From assembly GCA_947311815.1 (NCBI GenBank), contig CAMZMA010000227.1, positions 1 through 6,478 of the forward strand: a DNA stretch of 6,478 nucleotides. The letters run 5' to 3'. Numbering within the stretch: position 1 is the first letter of the stretch; every line of letters begins with the position of its first letter. Shown here piece after piece: positions 1 to 5,852 of the stretch. The notes beneath the pieces are model-generated. The model worked only from the letters and a program-made list of their open reading frames with translations, was not told where the DNA came from and did no database searches. The stretch comes from an uncultured Flavobacteriaceae bacterium. Its GTDB lineage: Bacteria; Bacteroidota; Bacteroidia; Flavobacteriales; Flavobacteriaceae. The position numbers and the translations under genes are program-made.

Positions 1-56
1 CTGCAACTAAAGATTTAATACACTGTTTACCAAAAAGAGAAGCTTCTATCAATTAA
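1..56 (+). CDS. Possible C-terminal tail of an unidentified gene (partial)
   Basis: Reading from base 3, the plus strand stays open for 17 codons and ends at TAA (54-56). The visible tail reads ATKDLIHCLPKREASIN. The other two plus frames stop within the first 18 bases. The composition looks like coding sequence, and the position, convergent with priA with about 52 bases between the two stop codons, suits a gene end. The tail is too short to assign to a family, and I do not recognise it. An open stretch this short could also be chance. Confidence 0.35.
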   Translation, partial: ATKDLIHCLPKREASIN

Positions 57-82
57 TTTTAGATGTAAATTCCTTCCGAAGA

Positions 83-102
83 AAATATTCGATAAAATAT
101 TT
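83..102. terminator. Weak AT-only hairpin between convergent gene ends
   Basis: AAATATT (83-89) can pair with AATATTT (96-102) across a 6-base loop. This gives a 7-bp stem made only of A-T pairs, just past the priA stop codon (109-111 on the minus strand) and downstream of the possible stop at 54-56. The placement fits a shared bidirectional terminator. The stem has no G-C pairs and no clear U-tract, so it is weak and could be chance in AT-rich DNA. Confidence 0.25.
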
Positions 103-108
103 AGTGGA

Positions 109-2553
109 TCAATAAGCATCTACATCAACAATAAATCGGATGGGTCTAAAATCTGCAATCGATTGAAAAGCGTTTTTAACTTTTGTAATCTGTTCTTTTG
201 TTTTTACTAGCGATTGTTTGGGCGGAATTTTAATTACCAAGTTTTTAATATATTGATTTCGAACACGAGAAACTGCAGGAGCAGTAGGGCCTAAAACATG
301 TTCTTTAAATATGTTTTGATACGCTTTTGATAACCAAAGGATGCCGTTTTCTACTTTTAAAATATCTTTGTGTTTTAAGGTAATTTTTACCAATCTGTAA
401 TACGGCGGATAATGATATTGCCAACGATCTTGCAATTGCTCTTTGTACATTTCTGTATAATTATTGCTAGACACTTGTTGTAATATTTGATGATACGGAT
501 TAAATGTTTGTATGGCAACACGCCCTTGTTTTTTACTACGTCCTGCTCTACCCGATACTTGTACCATCAACTGAAAACTACGTTCATGAGCTCTAAAATC
601 TGGAAAATTTAACATCGCATCAGCATTTAAAATTCCTACTAATGATACATTTTCAAAATCCAATCCTTTTGATAACATTTGTGTGCCTACTAAAATATCA
701 ATTTCTTTGGCTTCAAATGCACCAATAAGTTTTTGATAGCCATATTTTCCGCGAGTGGTATCTAAATCCATTCGCCCAATTTTATGATCGGGAAATAAAT
801 CTCTCAATTCTAGTTCAATTTGTTCTGTTCCAAAACCTTTGGTGTTTAAAGTTGCATTACCACAAGCGCCACAATTTGTTGGCATAGAACGTTGATAATG
901 ACAATAATGACACCGTAATTCTCTTCTAAACTTATGGTATGTTAAACTTACATCGCAATTTGGGCATTGTGGCGATGCACCGCAAGTGCTACACTCTACA
1001 ACGGGCGAAAAGCCACGTCTGTTTTGAAATAAAATGATTTGTTCTTTTTCGTTTAACGCATCAGTAATTAATTGTAACAGGGTATCAGAAAAATGACCTT
1101 TCATCAATTTTTTTCGATGCTTTTCTTTGATATCAATCAGCTCTATTTTAGGCATTTGTACATTTCCAAAACGTCTGTTTAATGTAACATATCCGTATTT
1201 TTGTTGATTTGCATTAAACCTACTTTCTATAGATGGAGTTGCAGAACCTAATAATACTTTTGCTTTATGAATATGAGATAACACCACAGCAGCATCACGA
1301 GCGTTGTATCTTGGCGAAGGCTCAAATTGTTTGTATGAAGCTTCGTGCTCTTCATCAACAATAATAAGACCGAGTTTAGAAAACGGTAAAAAAATAGACG
1401 ATCTTGCTCCTAATACAATTTGTGCTTTGGGTTTACTTTCTAACACATTCGTCCATACTTCTACACGTTCATTCATAGAATATTTCGAATGAAAAACGGC
1501 TACTTTTTTTCCGAAATAATACTGTAAACGGGTAATAATTTGTGTAGTTAAGGCAATTTCTGGCAATAAAAACAACACTTGTTTTCCTGCATCAATCACT
1601 TCTTGAATCAGTTTTACATAGATTTCTGTTTTTCCAGAACTGGTAACTCCGTGTAATAACGTTACTTCTTTTTCTTTAAAAGTCGTTTTTATTTCTTGAT
1701 ACGCTTTTTCTTGAAATTCATTCAGTTTTTTTAGCTGATTTTCTTTTCCTGTAAACTGAATTCTATCGGTTTTTAACTGATAGAACTCAAAAATCCCTTT
1801 ATCAACCAAAGCTTTTAAAACAGTATTAGAAACCTGTGCTTTTGTTGCTAAATCTTTTGCCTTAATCGGTTTTTTACTACTTGCCAACTGAAAATAAGAC
1901 AACACTGCATCTTTTTGTTTTTTTGCTCTACTTAATTGTTCTAAAAGAGATTGAAGCGCATCATCCGAAGAAAAATTAGCGTGCAACCGTACATATTTTA
2001 CTAATTTAGGTTTGTATTGCTCGTAAATTTGCTCTTTAATAGTAATGGCTTTTTTGTTGATAAGCTCATCTACAATAGGCATTACTTTCTTTTTACCTAA
2101 AATATCGGCAATTTGATGTATGGTTAATTGCGATTGATGTTGTAAGGCTTCAAAAATGAGAAACTCATCATCTGTAAGTATATTGTCATCAGCAAAAGCT
2201 TCGTTTTTATACACGATGGTTTCGCTTTCTAGTAAAAAAGCACTAGGTAAAGCAGCTCTAAAAACATCGCCTAAAGAGCAGAGGTAATACTTTGAAATCC
2301 ATTGCCAATGCTGTAATTGTTGTTCATTTACAATAGGAGCATCGTCTAAAATTTGATAAATTTCTTTCGCTTCATACAACGTTGGTTTTGTTTGATGAAT
2401 GTATAACACCAACGCTGTGTACATCTTTTTTTTGCCAAACGGTACTGCTACACGCATCCCTTTTTGTAAAAAATCAGCTTCTGCTTTAGTTACCGAATAC
2501 GTAAAGGTATTGGCTACAGGAATGGGCAGAATAACGTTGATAAAATGGCTCAC
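109..2553 (-). CDS. priA: Primosomal protein N' (PriA), replication-restart helicase
   Basis: PriA is a 3'-to-5' superfamily 2 DNA helicase that recognises stalled or collapsed forks and helps reload the replicative helicase. Numbering from the GTG at 2553-2551 gives 814 residues. The N-terminal DNA-binding domain begins SHFINVILPIPVANTFTYS (2-20). The helicase core has Walker A GVTSSGKTE (302-310), DEEH (400-403) and GSATPS (436-441). Eight zinc-binding cysteines sit at 521, 524, 530, 533, 548, 551, 561 and 564. Helicase motifs V (VGTQMLSKGLDF, 622-633) and VI (QVSGRAGR, 665-672) are intact, so the enzyme should be active. The frame stays open upstream to a TTG at 2589, but those 12 extra codons are unlike PriA N-termini and would run into the candidate promoter. 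The GTG places SHFINVILP exactly at the expected start. Expression is probably monocistronic. The length is somewhat greater than the E. coli protein (about 730 residues), which I recall as usual for Bacteroidota. Confidence 0.97.
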   Translation of the reverse strand: MSHFINVILPIPVANTFTYSVTKAEADFLQKGMRVAVPFGKKKMYTALVLYIHQTKPTLYEAKEIYQILDDAPIVNEQQLQHWQWISKYYLCSLGDVFRAALPSAFLLESETIVYKNEAFADDNILTDDEFLIFEALQHQSQLTIHQIADILGKKKVMPIVDELINKKAITIKEQIYEQYKPKLVKYVRLHANFSSDDALQSLLEQLSRAKKQKDAVLSYFQLASSKKPIKAKDLATKAQVSNTVLKALVDKGIFEFYQLKTDRIQFTGKENQLKKLNEFQEKAYQEIKTTFKEKEVTLLHGVTSSGKTEIYVKLIQEVIDAGKQVLFLLPEIALTTQIITRLQYYFGKKVAVFHSKYSMNERVEVWTNVLESKPKAQIVLGARSSIFLPFSKLGLIIVDEEHEASYKQFEPSPRYNARDAAVVLSHIHKAKVLLGSATPSIESRFNANQQKYGYVTLNRRFGNVQMPKIELIDIKEKHRKKLMKGHFSDTLLQLITDALNEKEQIILFQNRRGFSPVVECSTCGASPQCPNCDVSLTYHKFRRELRCHYCHYQRSMPTNCGACGNATLNTKGFGTEQIELELRDLFPDHKIGRMDLDTTRGKYGYQKLIGAFEAKEIDILVGTQMLSKGLDFENVSLVGILNADAMLNFPDFRAHERSFQLMVQVSGRAGRSKKQGRVAIQTFNPYHQILQQVSSNNYTEMYKEQLQDRWQYHYPPYYRLVKITLKHKDILKVENGILWLSKAYQNIFKEHVLGPTAPAVSRVRNQYIKNLVIKIPPKQSLVKTKEQITKVKNAFQSIADFRPIRFIVDVDAY

Positions 2554-2565
2554 AAATGATAGAAT

Positions 2566-3858
2566 TTGAATGTTTTCAAAACTACACAAAAATCACTACA
2601 TTGTAAACAGAAATTTAAACCGATTCTCTATGAAAAAATTGTATTTGTAGTTGTTTTTTTTGGATGCCGTTTATTGTTCGCTCAAACTGCTTCTGGCGAT
2701 ATTGAAACGTACTTAAATACCTATTTAGATAATATTCCGAGTGATTCTGGAAATCAATATCAAACACCAACTACAACAGAACTAGCAACTTGGGGAAGTA
2801 TTGTTTCCGATATTTTAGTGAATAATATTGCAAATGCCAGAGCAAATGCAAATCAACTTAACTATCAAATTACCGAATACACAAACACCTCATTATCAGT
2901 AGATAAAATATTTTATATTTTAGAAGAACAAGCCTCTAAAACGCATTATTGGGGTACGTATGTTTTTAGTAAAAACCCTGATAGAAATCAGTTGGTTTTA
3001 CAAGCTCCACACACACAACACGATACAAATACAGGAAAACAGGCAATTTACTGTTTTAAAAGATTGCATAATTTGGCGTTATTGCTTCCAGGAACTCACA
3101 GGTGTAATAACAGTTCTTTTTCTTCGTGTAGTGGTACAACCAGTACTTGTAGCAGTTCTCCTACTTCGTTTAGAATTTCAGATATGGCGCACAATACAAC
3201 AACAATGTTTCAAAAAACAACCGAAGTTTTATACAATCATACTACTCAACCTGTTTTTATTCAATTGCATGGTTTTGGGAAACAAGCATCAGATCCGTAT
3301 GTGATTTTAAGTAACGGAACAAATCAAACTCCTACTACAGATTATGCGTTGATGCTTAAAAATGAGCTTTTAAATGCAGATAATTCGCTTACATTTAAAA
3401 TTGCTCATTTAGATAATTGGACACGTTTGGTAGGTTTTACAAATACCCAAGGAAGAATGATTAACCAAAGCTCAAATCCTTGTAATACAGCTGCCTCAAC
3501 AACTACAGGAAGATTTATTCATGTAGAGCAAGAACGTATCAAATTAAGACAAAACAGTACTGGATGGGAGAAAATGAAGGTAGCTTTAAGTAATGTATTT
3601 AGCACAACTTTAAGTATCAATTCTATTTCTGATAAACTATTATTTCAAATAAAAAACCCTTTTACAAACTCAATATCAATTACATCAAATAAAATAATTA
3701 AAATAATGATTTACAGTAATTTAGGTAAAGTTATTGAAAGTAAAAGTTTGTCATTAAATAAAATTATCATCAACACAAAAAGATACAAAAAAGGAATCTA
3801 TTTTTTAAAACTGATTAGTAATTATGGTGTGTTTTATAAAAAAATGATTAAAAAATAA
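2566..3858 (+). CDS. T9SS-exported protein of unknown function with a frame break in its signal peptide
   Basis: The uninterrupted frame runs from a TTG (2566) to TAA (3856-3858), 430 codons, but the first 22 or so codons are probably not translated. From codon 24 the frame reads like the core of a Sec signal peptide, KIVFVVVFFGCRLLFAQ, with cleavage expected after AQ (39-40). The last 70 or so residues form a T9SS type A sorting domain (TIGR04183-like): KNPF (363-366), then IYSNLGKVI, then KKGIYFLKL, and a basic end KKMIKK. The product should therefore be released or surface-anchored by type IX secretion. I do not recognise the middle domain (about 45-345). It contains APHTQHD (147-153), GTHRC (176-180), ISDMAHN (204-210), QLHGFG (233-238) and VEQERIKLR (320-328). 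The order of PH, HR, HG and E motifs recalls zinc-dependent N-formylglutamate amidohydrolase-like enzymes; that is inference only. Cysteines at 180, 188, 195 and 306 could form disulphides. No ATG exists in frame near the signal peptide; the obvious ATG (2630) is one base out of frame. Confidence 0.8.
   Translation: MNVFKTTQKSLHCKQKFKPILYEKIVFVVVFFGCRLLFAQTASGDIETYLNTYLDNIPSDSGNQYQTPTTTELATWGSIVSDILVNNIANARANANQLNYQITEYTNTSLSVDKIFYILEEQASKTHYWGTYVFSKNPDRNQLVLQAPHTQHDTNTGKQAIYCFKRLHNLALLLPGTHRCNNSSFSSCSGTTSTCSSSPTSFRISDMAHNTTTMFQKTTEVLYNHTTQPVFIQLHGFGKQASDPYVILSNGTNQTPTTDYALMLKNELLNADNSLTFKIAHLDNWTRLVGFTNTQGRMINQSSNPCNTAASTTTGRFIHVEQERIKLRQNSTGWEKMKVALSNVFSTTLSINSISDKLLFQIKNPFTNSISITSNKIIKIMIYSNLGKVIESKSLSLNKIIINTKRYKKGIYFLKLISNYGVFYKKMIKK
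2577..2584 (-). promoter_or_regulatory. Candidate -7 promoter element for priA
   Basis: On the minus strand these bases read TAGTTTTG, an exact match to the Bacteroidota housekeeping -7 consensus TAnnTTTG. The motif ends 23 bases before the GTG chosen as the priA start, which leaves room for a short 5' leader. A T-rich stretch (CTGTTT) lies about 20 bases upstream, where the -33 element belongs, but it is not a good TTG match. The motif also supports the GTG start over the TTG at 2589, because that TTG would lie upstream of the predicted transcript start. Confidence 0.45.
2630..2650 (+). other. Frame break at an A6 run in the signal-peptide start
   Basis: ATG at 2630-2632 is followed by six A residues (2633-2638). 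Read as written, it gives MKKLYL and stops at TAG (2648-2650). One extra A in the run, or a -1 slip of the ribosome on it, would give MKKIVFVVVFFGCRLLFAQ, a textbook signal peptide that joins the 400-codon downstream frame. The rest of the gene is intact, so this is either a recent mutation, a sequencing or assembly indel, or slippage-dependent expression. A T8 run (2654-2661) lies just downstream, but it is already in the correct frame. Confidence 0.75.
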
Positions 3859-3861
3859 AGG

Positions 3862-5034
3862 CTACTCTTCTGCTCTATCCATTTTACTTGCCTTTCTACT
3901 TCCTTCGTAAATATCATAGCGTACAAAACGGCAATCTAAATCGCCATTTTTAAGCGGAATTCTCTTAGAAGTTCGTAAACCTACGTGTTTTAACGCTTGC
4001 ATATCCGAAGTAATAAACCAAACTGTAGAATTAGGATAATTGTGTTTTAAAGTATCTCCTATTTTTTTGTAAAATTCTTCGGTATCAATATTTAACCGTT
4101 CTCCATATGGCGGATTAAACAAAATAGTAGTATTACCAAACACTTCTTTTTTAGAGTTGAAAAAATTAACGTGATGCACGCCCACAAACTCGTCTAAATT
4201 GGCATTTTCTATATTTTGTTTTGCTTTTTGAACCGCAGAAGGCGCTTTATCAAACCCCATAATTTTAAAATGCGAACTGCTTATTTTTTTCAGTAAAGAA
4301 TCTTGAATGGTAAAATATAAATCTTCATCATAGTCTTTCCAGTTTTCAAATCCGAAGTGCTTTCTGTTAATATTTGCAGGAATCCTGCTTGCAATCATAG
4401 CCGCTTCAATTAAAATAGTACCCGAACCACACATTGGGTCAATAAAATTTTCTTCGCCAGTGTATCCAGAAAGTAAGACCATTCCTGCAGCCAAAACTTC
4501 ATTAATCGGCGCGATATTGGTAGCACTTCTGTAACCTCTTTTATGCAAAGAATCGCCCGAAGTATCTAAAGAAACCGTTAACCATTCTTTTTGAATATGT
4601 ATGTGGATTTTAATATCGGGATATTTTAAATCTACATTGGGTCTTTTGCTATATTTATGTCTAAAATAATCGGCAATAGCATCTTTAGATTTTAAAGTGA
4701 TATAATGAGAATTTGTGGTAAAATTTTTAGAATTTACCACAGCACCAACGGCAAAAGTACCATCAGGGTCTAAGTATTTTTCCCATTTTATTTTCTGAAT
4801 GGCTTCATACAAATCTTCTTCATCAAAAACTTTACAGGTTTTAATTGGTTTTAAAATTCTGATAGCTGTACGCAACGCAATATTGGTTTTGTACATAAAA
4901 CCTTTATCGCCTCTAAAAGACACGTTTCGTACACCAATTTTTACGTCTTGTGCTCCTAAATCTCTCAATTCTTTTGCCAATACTTCTTCTAAACCAAACA
5001 TGGTGGTTGCCACCATTTTAAAATCTCTATTCAT
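3862..5034 (-). CDS. rlmL: THUMP-domain 23S rRNA guanine-N2 methyltransferase (RlmL/YpsC type)
   Basis: This enzyme is predicted to use S-adenosylmethionine to methylate the N2 of a guanine in 23S rRNA. In E. coli the RlmL half of RlmKL makes m2G2445. The product has 390 residues. An N-terminal FGLEEVLAKEL segment (13-23) and a THUMP RNA-binding domain (about 45-155) are followed by the conserved HKRGYR (164-169). A Rossmann methyltransferase domain follows, with SAM-binding DPMCGSGT (199-206), an acidic ribose-contact region FDKAP (261-265) and the catalytic NPPYGER (307-313). The E. coli protein carries a second methyltransferase, RlmK, at its C-terminus. Here it is absent, as in the stand-alone B. 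subtilis YpsC-type proteins, and the chain ends in a short charged tail. ATG at 5034 fits family N-termini. The stop lies 3 bases from that of the convergent exported-protein gene. The exact target base is inferred from the family. Confidence 0.93.
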   Translation of the reverse strand: MNRDFKMVATTMFGLEEVLAKELRDLGAQDVKIGVRNVSFRGDKGFMYKTNIALRTAIRILKPIKTCKVFDEEDLYEAIQKIKWEKYLDPDGTFAVGAVVNSKNFTTNSHYITLKSKDAIADYFRHKYSKRPNVDLKYPDIKIHIHIQKEWLTVSLDTSGDSLHKRGYRSATNIAPINEVLAAGMVLLSGYTGEENFIDPMCGSGTILIEAAMIASRIPANINRKHFGFENWKDYDEDLYFTIQDSLLKKISSSHFKIMGFDKAPSAVQKAKQNIENANLDEFVGVHHVNFFNSKKEVFGNTTILFNPPYGERLNIDTEEFYKKIGDTLKHNYPNSTVWFITSDMQALKHVGLRTSKRIPLKNGDLDCRFVRYDIYEGSRKASKMDRAEE

Positions 5035-5038
5035 ATGG

Positions 5039-5046
5039 CAAAAATA
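5039..5046 (-). promoter_or_regulatory. Candidate -7 promoter element for the rRNA methyltransferase
   Basis: On the minus strand these bases read TATTTTTG, an exact TAnnTTTG match. Only 4 bases separate it from the ATG at 5034. In Bacteroidota transcription starts a few bases past this motif, so the mRNA would start at or within a base or two of the start codon (leaderless or nearly so). No clear -33 TTG is seen at the usual distance. Confidence 0.45.
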
Positions 5047-5051
5047 TGATT

Positions 5052-5091
5052 ATTAAACGATTTAATGATTGAAGATTTAAAAGATTAAACG
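5052..5091. repeat. Degenerate 7-9 bp tandem repeat in the divergent spacer
   Basis: Five consecutive units all begin ATT and end G: ATTAAACG (5052), ATTTAATG (5060), ATTGAAG (5068), ATTTAAAAG (5075) and ATTAAACG (5084). The first and last are identical. The array fills most of the 83-base spacer between two divergent genes and lies upstream of both candidate -7 motifs, over their expected -33 regions. I recall similar GATTTAA-type degenerate repeats between genes of other flavobacteria, so it may be a common low-complexity spacer rather than a specific operator. Confidence 0.5.
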
Positions 5092-5101
5092 AAATAATAT
5101 G

Positions 5102-5109
5102 TACTTTTG
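5102..5109 (+). promoter_or_regulatory. Candidate -7 promoter element for the methyltransferase/ZIP pair
   Basis: TACTTTTG is an exact match to the Bacteroidota -7 consensus TAnnTTTG. It ends 8 bases before the ATG at 5118, so a transcript would start only a few bases ahead of the start codon. There is no Shine-Dalgarno sequence, which is normal for this phylum. GATTTAA (5074-5080) lies roughly where a -33 element would be but lacks the expected TTG. This is the only obvious promoter for the two-gene unit that follows. Confidence 0.5.
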
Positions 5110-5117
5110 CTGAAATT

Positions 5118-5852
5118 ATGATAAAAAACGCTACTACAGATTGGTTTACTTCTTGGTTTGATACTTCTTATTATCATATTTTATATAAAAATAGAGATGA
5201 CAAAGAAGCGCAACTTTTTATGCAAAACCTCACCTCTTTTTTACAGTTAAGAAAACGTTCTCATATTTTAGATTTACCTTGTGGTAAAGGGCGACACGCC
5301 GTATATTTAAACTCTTTGGGGTACAAAGTTACTGGTACAGATTTGTCTGAAAATAGCATTTCTTTTGCCAAAAAATTCGAGAATAAATCATTGCATTTTC
5401 AAGTGGCAGATATGAGAAAACCGTTGCAAAACAACTACGATGCTATTTTTAATTTATTTACCAGTTTCGGTTATTTTGATGATGATGAAATTGATATGCA
5501 AATTTTAAAACACATTAAAAACGGCTTGAAAAAAGAGGGTGTCTTTGTGATGGATTTTTTAAATGTAGAAAAAGTAGCAAAAAATTTGGTAGCAGATGAA
5601 GTTAAAACTGTTGATGGAATAGAGTTTAACATCACACGAAAAATAAAAAACGGATTTATAGTTAAAGACATTTCTTTTTTTGCTGATGAAAAACAACATA
5701 CATATCAAGAAAAAGTAAAATTTTTAGACAAAAATAAACTGACTTATTATTTTGAAAAAGCAGGTTTTTCAATTTTACACACATTTGGCAATTATCATTT
5801 AGACCCCTTTGATGTAAAAACAGCTAACCGATTAATTCTTATTGCAAAATGA
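5118..5852 (+). CDS. Class I SAM-dependent methyltransferase, substrate unknown
   Basis: The product has 244 residues, with no signal peptide or membrane segment, so it is a cytoplasmic enzyme. It has a single Rossmann-type methyltransferase fold. The SAM-binding motif I is ILDLPCGKGRHAVYL (50-64), with Pro at the usual second position of the DxGxGxG loop. TDLSENSI (74-81) carries the acidic residue that binds the SAM ribose, and VADMRKPL (96-103) is motif III. NLFTSFGYFDDD (112-123) follows strand 4, in the Methyltransf_11/25-like arrangement. An aromatic N-terminal cap, DWFTSWFDTSYYHILY (8-23), precedes the fold and probably closes over the substrate. The C-terminal part (about 165-244) is beta-rich and ends in RLILIAK. 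Nothing in it identifies the substrate; small molecules are the usual guess for this type. Its TGA overlaps the ATG of the following ZIP transporter gene, so the two are almost certainly co-transcribed and translationally coupled. A functional link to metal homeostasis is possible but unproven. Confidence 0.9.
   Translation: MIKNATTDWFTSWFDTSYYHILYKNRDDKEAQLFMQNLTSFLQLRKRSHILDLPCGKGRHAVYLNSLGYKVTGTDLSENSISFAKKFENKSLHFQVADMRKPLQNNYDAIFNLFTSFGYFDDDEIDMQILKHIKNGLKKEGVFVMDFLNVEKVAKNLVADEVKTVDGIEFNITRKIKNGFIVKDISFFADEKQHTYQEKVKFLDKNKLTYYFEKAGFSILHTFGNYHLDPFDVKTANRLILIAK

Noticed and set aside
1304..1492. 62-codon plus-strand open frame inside priA
   Set aside because: It lies opposite the conserved helicase motifs of priA and has no family resemblance; it is an antisense shadow.
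2597..2604. TACATTGT as a -7 element for the exported-protein gene
   Set aside because: It mismatches TAnnTTTG at the key TTTG part, and the only upstream TTTG (2565-2568) is too far away, so no promoter is called for this gene.
2960..3304. 114-codon plus-strand open frame inside the T9SS gene
   Set aside because: It overlaps the exported-protein frame in another phase, lacks recognisable domains, and the main frame holds the signal peptide, conserved-looking motifs and sorting domain.
3590..3858. C-terminal segment of the exported protein as a separate small gene
   Set aside because: It is continuous in frame and matches a T9SS type A sorting domain, so it is a targeting tail rather than a gene.
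4799..5056. 85-codon plus-strand open frame over the rRNA methyltransferase N-terminus
   Set aside because: It is antisense to the THUMP domain coding region and has no independent support.
5471..5671. 66-codon minus-strand open frame inside the SAM methyltransferase
   Set aside because: It is a Phe/Ser/Thr-rich antisense shadow typical of the strand opposite an AT-rich, Lys-rich gene.
3862..5852. Two methyltransferases and a transporter as a modification or defence cassette
   Set aside because: The first is a standard rRNA methyltransferase on the opposite strand. Neither has DNA-methylase target-recognition features, and no nuclease is present, so a restriction or defence system is not supported.
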